From the NCBI GenBank assembly GCA_911728455.2, contig OU452230.1, forward strand, positions 2,530,300 through 2,594,299: a stretch of DNA of 64,000 nt, given 5' to 3'. The position numbers were made by a program, and so were the translations under genes. The notes beneath the pieces were generated by a model. That model was not told the origin of the DNA, ran no database searches, and saw only the letters and a program-made list of their open reading frames with translations. The stretch's first letter is position 1; every line of letters begins with the position of its first letter. This stretch comes from Marthasterias glacialis. Its lineage: Eukaryota; Echinodermata; Asteroidea; Forcipulatida; Asteriidae. Shown piece after piece: positions 1 through 64,000 of this stretch.

Positions 1-578
1 TCCAGCATGCAAGGTGAAAAGGAAAATCAGCACATTTGACAACTCAGAATTAAACAAAATTTTGCTTGAAGACCAGTGACACTCAAGATTCAGACAGAAA
101 CTGGATCTCAAATATCTTACTTCACTAACTAAAACTTATTTTGTAATGAGGAACGAGGCACAACTTCTCCTTCCCCTTTTCCCCAAACAAAAGTGGATAT
201 CAAATGTGCTGCACTTCCTAAAAAGATAAATAAATGACCACATTCCTGACAGCATGCACACAACCACAAATACGCAACTTTGACTGTGTCCAAACTAAAC
301 CATGCGGCTGAGGCTACGGGATTGATCTGTTTCTGCCAATACTTTAATATGGCAACTGCAGCCACCAACCACAGAATCAGCCAGGAATGTTTTATAAACC
401 ATTTGTGAGTTAGATTTGAACACTATCGGGTACACCGACTCGCTTAATTTGAATTCCCAGACTAAAGACAGTGTTGCTATGTCCACATGGTTCGGGGCAA
501 GCTTTTGCGTAGTTACATAAGAGACGGCTAACGCCCATACACAATTCTGAATGCATTTTGTACGGCACAATGGTACTA

Positions 579-755
579 GGGGTGGATTTCACAAAGCGCT
601 AGGACTAGTCTTATCTAGAGTTAGGACAAGTAAATAGCAGGACTAGTCCTAAGTCAGGACTAGTCCTAAGTCAGGACTAGGACTAGTCCTAAGTAAGGAC
701 TAGTCCTAAGTCAGGACTAGTCCTAAGTTAGGACTAGTTTTGTAAAATCCACCCC
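579..755. mobile_element. MITE with palindromic 17-bp internal tandem repeats
   Basis: Termini are inverted: GGGGTGGATTTCACAAA on the left and TTTGTAAAATCCACCCC on the right. Between them a unit of about 17 bp containing the perfect palindrome GGACTAGTCC and spacer TAAGTC repeats about seven times with small changes. No coding capacity. Superfamily not assigned. Confidence 0.8.
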
Positions 756-817
756 AGGGTTTGCCCATCTGGAGGTTGCTATGTACAAAAGTTTCCCCTG
801 AATCATGTTCTGTCTTT

Positions 818-897
818 AGGCTGTATCCGAATTGGTGGCTACGGCTGTTACTATGGATCCAGCCATATCCATAGCCGCCAATTTGGACACGGCCTAT
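818..897. mobile_element. Short MITE, GGCCGTGTCCGAATTGG-type termini
   Basis: GGCTGTATCCGAATTGG at the left faces CCAATTTGGACACGGCC at the right; the interior repeats 'GGCTACGGC' and 'CCATAGCC' in opposite orientation, so nearly the whole element can fold back. Related pieces occur near 3998-4095 and 10183-10290. Confidence 0.65.
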
Positions 898-2569
898 GTC
901 GTGTGAATTCAAATTTGATCGTTCACTTGTGACCGATCCATTCATTGTGCCATACCATGTACATTACTCAAAATCCAACTCGCAAATGCCTTACAGCCTT
1001 TGATCGTCGACATGCAAAACAACGTACACGTACTTCAAACGCATGCACAACCACAGTGAAAGGGAAACATGCTTCAAGGTGGGGGGGGGGGGGGTGTGGG
1101 ACGGGGGCTGGGGAAATGGTTGAGAGACTATCATACAGCAGGGTAAGAGCAAATCACAAAAAACACAGTTGCATTCAAGTTTTTTTGACAGAAATACAAC
1201 TCAAACACTGTCTTTGGCCAGTAATAACAATATCATTTAGCGGGATTGGGAAGGAAAACTAAGCTGAATATGAAGTTTTCAATAAAGGCACAAAAGGTTT
1301 TTAACAAAAACTCTTACAGAAAAAAAATTTTGAACAATAAAGAGCAGCATCATTTAAATGGATGGGAGGAAATCAGCATTCGAAGCGGACTGGGTAACAA
1401 CTGGGAACAAGTTTTCTCACAAAAGAAAACACAACAGACCCTCCTCACTGATGTCACATTTAACCTAAGCAATGGGAAGTGTCTGCCTTTATTGGAATAT
1501 AATTTATGTGTAGCTAAATCCATAAAAATAAAACAACTGATTCTGACTTAAATCTGTAATGGTGACCCCTGTCCAAAAATTTACTGATGAAAAAAAAAAA
1601 AAAAAAAAAAAACTTGTAAGGAAATCTTTTTAACCGGTTCACGCCGAATGAAGTGAATACATACCGAAAAATTTTCCTTGGCAGATTATGGATGACGTGA
1701 ACACCCACTTTTGTTAAACTCTGAATACCGGAACCTTAACACGTCCAGACATTCCATTGTGTAGCGTGCACAGTGCATGCACTCACCGTTCAACGCTACA
1801 TTTCCCCCGTACAAAGAGGGCCAGATGGTACTGGAATTTATGCTTGAAATCTCCCTCCAGAATAATTCACAATTTCAATGATAAGTTGCTTTAAAACAAA
1901 AGCATTGGAATGAAAGTACTCCCATCAACTAGAAAGACAAACCGTCTCTTTCTGTCATTTCTTGAAAACTACAGCAAAGACCCTTTTGCATAGGCCGCCA
2001 TCACTGAGGTCAACCAATTAAAACATGCACATGTGTACATGTTACTCACAACTATCAGCCAATCATACATGTGTACACGTAGGTCTTCTTTTGACCTCAA
2101 CGAGGGCGCTGTTTAAGTTTGTGACGTAATATGCAAGGGGGGCTACTGGAATGAAAGTACCCTCCCACAAACACAAGAGTGATGAACGATCTCTTTCAAT
2201 TATTTCTTGAACACTAGAGGATTGGAATGAAAGGACTCCTCCAAAAGCTGACGAGCTACAAGCCTCTTTAATACCACACTTTTTAAAGGATTAAGAGCTT
2301 TAAGCTTCAATCTGCATGTTTATTAGTCAACCACACACCGAAATATACTACAAGATGTATGCACATGTGGATATACTACAAGATGTATGAACATGTGTGA
2401 GCCTGCCCCCTACCGATAAACCTACAGTGGCTAGACGAATCCACTGTCTCTGAATGTACATCTCATGCTTGATGCTTGTGTGTACATTTTAGTGAAACGC
2501 AAACTGTTAATGGCCTCAACATTTTGACCCTAGCAGAGCCTTTCTAAAAGGCTCCACCTGACCACTTCT

Positions 2570-2748
2570 GGGCCCCGTTTCATAGAGCTGCTTAAGCAGA
2601 AAATATTGCTCAGCAGATATGAGCAGGATACCAGTCACAAATTTTACCTGTGACATGGTAGTTTGGCTGGTAACCTTATTCTGGTAAGCATCATTTTGTT
2701 GTTGCTGGGCTACCTCTTGTGCTTACGCATTTCTATAAAATTGGGCTC
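2570..2748. mobile_element. MITE, GGGCCCAGTTTTATAGAGC family, copy 1
   Basis: Left end GGGCCCCGTTTCATAGAGCT and right end TTTCTATAAAATTGGGCTC are inverted relative to each other, with TTGCT/AGCAA-type interior. The same family is seen at 20665-20824 and 54776-54955. Confidence 0.7.
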
Positions 2749-4800
2749 TGTTAGTATGTGTGTGTTGTCATTTAGCCTGTAATACTGGGTTCGTATAAAG
2801 CCCAAGCCAAAGCCCAAGGCGGAAGCTGTGGTTTCGAAAAGGGCCAATGTATTCATTTATACCAAACTTTGGTTGGTGAGCAGTTTGCAACAGCTAATCC
2901 CCCCCCCTTTTTTTAAAGTGACACTTGTATCTACATATATATCACTTGCAAGCTTTTTTCCTACTTGATTAGAAAGAAAAACATCAACATTAATGAAATA
3001 GAATGCAAGATGTTCACCCATTTCATGGGCAGGGTCACATGGCATGTGCAATCTAAGCATGAAATTGTTAATTAAGTATGACAGCGTGTTCACATATAGC
3101 CACTACAGGACCAGTTACTACATTATATCTACAGCAACTAAAAAAAAACACACAATTTGTTCACTGTAAAATGACCGATTAGACTTTCTGGGAAAGAGGT
3201 CATCCCTACTTACATCATCCTGTGGGGTAGAAGGTTGGCATCCATGATGGAAGAAGCAAAAAGGAATTGAAGAATGACCAAGGAGCAGGAATGATTGGCA
3301 GTAATATTGCAGTGACGTCGTGTAAAGAGGGCAACACAAGATTGCAAATTAAACAAAAACAAAAACAACAAGGAGCAAAATGTAAACGATGCAGGGAAAT
3401 CAGACCCAGAAAGCCAAGAACATCATGCATCAATATGGAAAATAAATAACTTCAGTATCATTTTTATGAGGATTTGACTGGAAGGGTCTTGTGTGTTTTT
3501 GAATTAATTTCACTGAAGAAACATTCAACAAAATTTGAAATTTGAGTTAGTTGGATATCATTTTGTTACAAAATAATAAAATGGAACTTGTTAGCACATT
3601 TTCCCTCATCCTCTTAGAATTGACATAAACAAAATTAGTTTTGACTGACTCTCTGACATTTTAAAGATAATTCTGACCAAAAAAATACAATATTACATTA
3701 GTTTGTAGAGTGCTGCAAATAAAACATTGAATTCATGACATTGGATGACTGATAAAAGTGATGCACAAAATACCATAGGATTCAACCTGAAATAAAATCT
3801 TGTTGATTCAATAAAAATGAATAAAATGGTAACAAACAGACTGCCATGCAATGAATGCAACATTCACACCCAAGCCTCCCACCAATGTTTACTAATCAGC
3901 AAAAAATGGTGCCAGGATACCATACCAAACTTGACTGACCATTGAGACAGACAGGAAGCATGGCAAGTTGAAAATCCGTGAAAGACCGTATCTGACTTAG
4001 CGGCTATGGCTATCACTGTTGCTATGGGTGTTGCTAAGGACATCCTATACTTCAACGCATGAGTGGATCCAGCCGTAGCCGTAGTCCTTTCAAGCAGTAA
4101 CCCATAGCAACCATACAAATCATAATGTCAAAGATTGACATTTTTGTCTCCAAAATGTTTCACACATTTCAAGAAACTTAAATACTGGCAAGACAAAATC
4201 GTGCCCTCAAATCTTGTTTGTGTCTGTATCGATCCTCATCAAACATGTCTGGTCTAGGACCCTTAGTCTTTGATGGTTATTTGCAAAGCCGATGACTCAG
4301 AAAATAGTAAGCAGGGTTCTGTCAAGGAATTGTAAAAAGTTTATGGGGGGATGTCATGACTGAAAAAAATAGGACTGCGATCGCAGTCAATATTTATGGA
4401 ATATTTGGTGCTGCCCAGGCTTCTGTTACTAACAACTTGGTGACCATCTGTCAATACTTGACAAAACAAATTTCCCAGATCAGGTTTTTAAAAATGTGAT
4501 CAGCTTTTTCAACAGTGTATCGGCCCCAAACGTTTTGCATACCGGCTCAATACACTGCTCTCTCCATGGGGAGGACCCTGCTTGGGATTTTCAGCCATGC
4601 GACTCAGAAAAAACTGCTTTCTTTTTTGTGTAGAAGACATGATGTAAATCGTAAAGGTGGGGGGTGGGAGGGATAATCTAATCACATGCAAATAATGCAA
4701 GGCTTGCAAATCGGGGTCAAAAGTCGACTTCATCTACAAGCAAACAATAAAAGATGCTAAGGCTTAAATTAAACACATGCACATCTCTTATACAAGGTAA

Positions 4801-5020
4801 TGGACCTTTCCCATGAAATATGTCAATTGCACATCATGCGTGTGCACTAACACTACTGGCGGGCAAAATGAGGGAACATCCCGCCTTTTTGTTTGGGGCT
4901 GATGGTGGCGTGACGCACACCCATCTATGCCTCTGCCTAGTGCACAACTCTACGGCGTTTGCCCATCATTAATGTCTGTACGTTTGCGTGAAGGTAATTA
5001 GCATATTTCATGGGAGAGGC
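4801..5020. mobile_element. MITE, CCTTTCCCATGAAATATG family, copy 1
   Basis: Left TGGACCTTTCCCATGAAATA and right CATATTTCATGGGAGAGGCT are inverted repeats about 220 bp apart. Interior matches the copy at 16304-16700. Confidence 0.75.
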
Positions 5021-5578
5021 TAATGACCGTGTCTACATTCCATGACTACTGCCCCAGTCACTACTTCTATTTATTGTTCTATTTTGATCGAGGCTTCTCT
5101 AAATGCAGGCAGGCAATCTACTTGTTGCTGGTATCATAACAATGATGATGGGAAATGAGGCTGGTAAGAACTTTGGCAAGATACAAAATCACATTGGAAA
5201 GGTATTTTTTTGTGGAGATGTATTATGTTGATAAAAAATGAGCAATAAAAACACATGTTCCAAATTGAATTCACATTGTATTATTAGCTTGAATGTTCAT
5301 ATTGTAAAACAGTATATTATTTGTGTTTTTTTACCCATACACCAAAGTGTTAATTTTTGCATTGGGGATAAAGAATAATATTATTTTACAGTATATGTAA
5401 AAAGAAAATTAAAACAAATCAAAAACCCCACCTACTTTAGATTGATGAAAATGCTTTTAGAATATCTATTGTAAATGTCTAATTGATGAATAAATTAAGC
5501 ACCCATAGTTCAAAGAGTGACTGTAGTCACACAATGGGATAAAATACCAGATCCTTCAAGAAAATCTTCCATAAAGTG

Positions 5579-5749
5579 CAGGCATAGAATTGCCTTGGTA
5601 CAAAAAATGAGATTGAGTACGAGGGCCGACCTACATATGGTATAGGCTTTTATAGACTTTTTATGGCTATTTAATAACAATCTTACTGAATTTCATGGGA
5701 GAAAAAAAAAATCGGAAGTCAGATTAAAGTAGGAAGAATATCATGTCTG
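5579..5749. mobile_element. MITE, CAGGCATGATATTT family, copy 1
   Basis: Begins GCAGGCATAGAATTGCC, holds the family core TACATATGGTATAGGCTTTT and GTCAGATTAAAGTAGGAAGA, and ends ATATCATGTCTG. Other copies lie at 18733-18905, 25088-25536 and 32608-33239. Confidence 0.65.
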
Positions 5750-5783
5750 AAAGAGGTAATGTTGGGCCAATGTTTAGAATTAT

Positions 5784-5811
5784 TTTTATTTTATTATTAT
5801 TATTGTTATTA

Positions 5812-5848
<37 letters not shown>

Positions 5849-5866
5849 CAATATTATTATTATTTT
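5784..5866. repeat. ATT/TTA microsatellite
   Basis: A run of TTATTATTATT-type trinucleotides with a few interruptions, directly after an A-rich MITE end. Confidence 0.9.
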
Positions 5867-6141
5867 TTTTAATCAAGGCTAAATTACACAACTTTACCAT
5901 AAAGTAACACTTTGATCATCTCCTGAACAAATCAATGCAAGAAATGGTCAGGAAATAGTCTGGCCCCATTTGCAGCACATTGAAAATCAGTATTTAAAAT
6001 TACCCCTTACCAAACAGGGAACACGACAATGATGATGATCTGGCTATTAAAAATTCCCAAGTTAATGCTATAAGTTCCCTCCCCCTCCCTCCCCCCCAAA
6101 AAAACAGAAAAAAAGAAGAAAAAAAGAAAGATAAAACTTAC

Positions 6142-60966
<54,825 letters not shown>

Positions 60967-61312
60967 CTGCAAAAATATGGAGACACAATTGAGCGGGTCA
61001 AAAGAGCAAACTTTCAGCAAGGAAAACGTATTGCCACGGCATATGTTTTGGTACTGTGAATGACAAAAAGTGTAATAAACATGAAGAAAAACTTTGGGAA
61101 AAATCCACAAGAATGCAGGGCTTGTTGCTCAAGATGTTTACTGATGGACCCAGCAGAACTTGTTTTACAAGACAAGAATTAGAAGGAAAAAAAATACCTG
61201 GACAGTTTAACATTTTTCAGCAAGTAAAACAGTTGCCAAGGTATATGTTTTGGTACTGTGAATGACTTTAAGTGTAATACAAATGAATAAAAACTTTTAC
61301 ACATGTAACATT

Positions 61313-61650
61313 CAGGGCTCAATTTTTGGTAAGAAAATCCACAAGACCGCAAGGCTTGTAGCTCAAAATGTTTACTGGACTGGAACTTGTTTTACAAGAC
61401 CAGAATTTAAATGAGAAAGGACAAAAAAAAATACCTGCACAGTTTAACGTTTGAACTGTTTTCATTTGAACAATCAGTTCAGAGAAGATTTACCTCATTT
61501 GTATTATGGGCATGTATTCTTCAATACTCAGCAGAATTCAAAGATATTCATCAGACTCAAAGTCCACATTTGAACAAAAACATAAGACAGTCGGACTTGT
61601 CCAGTTTACTGGCCCCATGCTAAAATCACTGGCGACCAGCCTGCGGTCCA
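61313..61650. mobile_element. hAT-like CAGGGCTTGAA family copy, right end lost
   Basis: Starts CAGGGCTCAATTTTTGG, then TTTACTGGACTGGAACTTG and TTTTACAAGACCAGAATTTA, and later GCGGTCCAGTGTAATTG as in 27950-27985. The segment AACTTGTTTTACAAGAC also occurs at 61159, so a second partial copy lies just left of it. Confidence 0.6.
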
Positions 61651-63220
61651 GTGTAATTGTCCACTCCTTGTGTACATGTACCAGTTTATTCACATGTACA
61701 TGTAGGAGACTTGTTCCTCCTTGGTCTATGACTTGTGGAACCTACAAGGATGTGTGGGGGCGCACCTAAGCATTTAAGATTTTGAAGACAATGAAAATCA
61801 AACAACTAAGGATGTTACAAAACCAAATCCATAAGATGTGCAAAGCATTTTCTCCAACAGTCAGACCTAAAATTTCATTTGTGATGGGGCAAGGCCATTT
61901 GTATATTTGCAAATGGCATTTCCATGCAGAAAGCCTGAAGCCTTTGATACTTAAAGGGGCACACAAGTCAAAGACTGTTTGTTAACAAACTTGAAGTTTA
62001 GAAATTAATTCAAAGAATAAACGTTATGTGTTTTTGTTTGTTTGTTTGTTTAGAGTGGATGTATAAGGTTAATAGCAATGTTCATTACACATGCAGATTT
62101 TCCACAATAAAGTGCAGAAAAACCTACATAGAAGTTGTCGACAAACTACATCATGACTCAGTGTAATCATTGTATCTACATGTACATGATATAACCTTGT
62201 GCAACATGAATGCACAGGACCAGGGAAGGTGATCACAGTGTAAAGGAAACTACTTTAAAGGATTGTGTACTATTGTGGGGGAAAGCATGAACTTCCTGTT
62301 TGTGATTGTCAAGTCCAAAGCAGTGTCAGGTTGAAAACGTGACTCTGCTCTGTACCATCTTTCTCTTCTTCACAAGATTCAATTCACTCTTTTATATTCA
62401 GGATGTGTGAGCTAGGCTTAAAAAACAAAAAGGTTCTACATAATACATATGAAATCTTCACAGAATCAGCCATTTGCATTCCACAGTGGGCCTACAGTAT
62501 TTTCACAATGTAAAATCGTTTCGTTTCAATTTAACTAAAGGTGTGTAAGAATGTAACCTCCAATTTGCTTTTTGATAAAAGAAAATCTACATTCTTAATT
62601 GCAGGTTTGAAAGGAAGACATTTTTGCATTTAATTTGAGATTAAATGCTCCTTTAATACAATTCATTTTGAGACATATTTACATCTATGCATACAGGAAA
62701 AAAGACAAGCACATTAATTCCCTTCCTGAAAGTCAATAAAAACACTTTATTTTGGCAAACTGTACTTTGTAATATATAGTACATTACATGTACAACCATG
62801 ATGTACTGTTTGTAAACAAAATAGTTGTGAATTAATGAACCAAACTTAAAGAGAGTGAAATACGTGTACTTTCCTGCGGCCAAAACAAGTAGAACTGCTG
62901 GCATTTCCTGTAATTCATGCTTTCTACAGGCTATGATAAACGTTTCCATTTACAACAAAATTATCTATTAACCAGATACAAATTTGTAAAGACTATCGCC
63001 ATGGGCAACACTCAGACCTGGTTATCTTTCTAGGTCTAGTGGGATAGCAATTGTACTTTTAAAAGGTTCAACGACAACTACATCGTGTATATTAACCAGC
63101 TTGCATGTCAATTACACACCAAATGTTGTCCTGTGCATTTGGTACAAATTTCTAAATAAAGTCTGAATGGGAAAAAAACTTACAGATTTGACCTACGTGT
63201 ACAAAAGGTTTTTTAAAATG

Positions 63221-63620
63221 CATTCATAAATACCCGAGACAGTTTATCAATTCTGATTGGTCGAGAGATAATGTGGCCATGTTTTAACATGCGGTAGACA
63301 TGGTAGAGACACAATAAGAAGCGAGTCGAAAGAGGGCGCTATCATACAATTGCGCAGAGCGTGCATATTTCATATCCCAATTTAAATTGGTAGCACGTAA
63401 ATGTGGCTCACGCGAATTTGAACATTTGCGTGAGCAAGTTTGAAACTTGTGCGTGCATGTACATGTATGAAACTTGAGTGTGCAAGGTTTAAACTTGCAT
63501 GAGGAACTACTTTGTGCTAAACATGGATAGAAATTTAATGCAGAATGGAGGTGAGCTGTCAGATTTGTTCTCAACTTGTAAAGTTTTGGATGTTTTTAAC
63601 TAAAAGGTATTTATGAATGG
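63221..63620. mobile_element. MITE with CATTCATAAATACC termini
   Basis: CATTCATAAATACC at the left faces GGTATTTATGAATG at the right, a perfect 14-bp inverted pair about 400 bp apart. The interior includes CTGATTGGTCGAGAG and GAGGGCGCTATCA; no coding capacity. Confidence 0.75.
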
Positions 63621-63640
63621 GAATAAAAGTGTGTTCAATC

Positions 63641-63766
63641 GGTTTTCAATACCTAGTTGTTTAGACACGGTGAGGCCTGGTTCTCGATAATTTTACCTCG
63701 ACTTCCTCTTGATCAAATTATCCAGAACCAGGCCTCACCGTGTTCAAACAACTAGTTGAAAACAGG
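63641..63766. repeat. Fold-back with about 45-bp arms
   Basis: TTTCAATACCTAGTTGTTTA then GACACGGTGAGGCCTGGTTC, mirrored by GAACCAGGCCTCACCGTGTT then CAAACAACTAGTTGAAAA. Loop about 25 bases (near 63692-63718). Confidence 0.85.
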
Positions 63767-64000
63767 CTCTTCCCCACAATGTTATTCCCTTATTAAAAAC
63801 CTGGGCAAGAGTAAAAAAGAACCTACTGTAATGAAACTAGGCACACAAATAAAAATAGTTTTCACAGATAATATGTGATGAACTGCCACATGAAAGTGTT
63901 GAAACATTTCCATCAAGGTAAACGAGGCGATGACCTCCATGCCCCTTGAGGTGAACGATTCTCCCTTGTAGCATAACAAAATGCTACAAAATGTATCAGT

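Larger units (their letters stand above)
1..6141. other. IQGAP intron 26 (left part), repeat-rich, no exon seen
   Basis: I looked for the next IQGAP exon (family sequence SKVDQ..., FNRGARGQN) on the minus strand and did not find it. Contents: MITEs at 579-755, 818-897, 2570-2748, 4801-5020 and 5579-5749; three decayed copies of a GGAATGAAAGTACTCC-type unit near 1904, 2150 and 2218; an ATT microsatellite; and short G and A tracts. Ordinary intron sequence otherwise. Confidence 0.75.
60967..64000. other. IQGAP upstream intron; start exon not found
   Basis: I searched the minus strand for an ATG-bearing exon ending one base into an Asp codon and found none I could defend. Contents: two diverged CAGGG-family copies (61110-61215 and 61313-61650), a GTTT run, a MITE at 63221-63620 and a fold-back at 63641-63766. 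The promoter may lie in or beyond this stretch. Confidence 0.6.

Noticed and set aside
3118-3433. Minus-strand overlapping short frames
   Set aside because: No IQGAP or other family motif, and no convincing splice sites around them.

Overview
This 64 kb window is animal genomic DNA. It is AT-rich, with one multi-exon gene on the minus strand and very many short repeats. The gene has animal IQGAP architecture (CH domain, IQGAP repeats, WW, IQ motifs, RasGAP-like domain). The repeats include tRNA-derived SINEs, CR1-like LINE ends, a Tx1/L1-like LINE and many MITEs. Together these suggest a marine invertebrate, plausibly an echinoderm. The organism is inferred, not proved.

The gene is an IQGAP1-like scaffold gene. 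I traced 26 coding exons from position 60966 down to 6142. They total 3043 nt (about 1013 complete codons), and every splice phase is consistent. They run from just after the missing start exon to the beginning of the RasGAP-related domain. The start codon and promoter lie right of 60966, in sequence I could not resolve or beyond the window. The rest of the GAP domain and the RasGAP C-terminal domain lie left of the window. The calponin-homology (CH) domain is split over exons 1-5, with a 21.5 kb intron at 34842-56332. The six IQGAP repeats are each carried by one exon of 164-179 nt, alternating with short linker exons. Then come one WW exon, four exons carrying IQ motifs 1-4, a connecting region and the start of the GAP domain.

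Nearly everything else is intron filled with mobile DNA. The largest item is a plus-strand, two-ORF non-LTR retrotransposon (about 37787-43640) with both frames open. It is antisense to IQGAP, sits between TAAA-type microsatellites, and lies inside an older CAGGG-ended DNA-transposon copy. Other items are 5'-truncated LINE pieces (RTE-like at 48.5-49.2 kb; CR1/L2-like at 30.1 and 52.5 kb), an 850 bp pogo/Tigger-like non-autonomous element, and about ten MITE families with visible terminal inverted repeats, several nested. There are also tRNA-derived SINEs, a 41 bp minisatellite (26.0-26.5 kb), a decayed minisatellite (45.2-45.7 kb) and two fold-back sequences.

No second host gene, CRISPR array, operon or LTR/retroviral copy was recognised. 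The most rewarding points are the modular exon-phase pattern of the IQGAP repeats, the intact LINE nested in microsatellite within a transposon, and the MITE families whose target duplications can be read directly.
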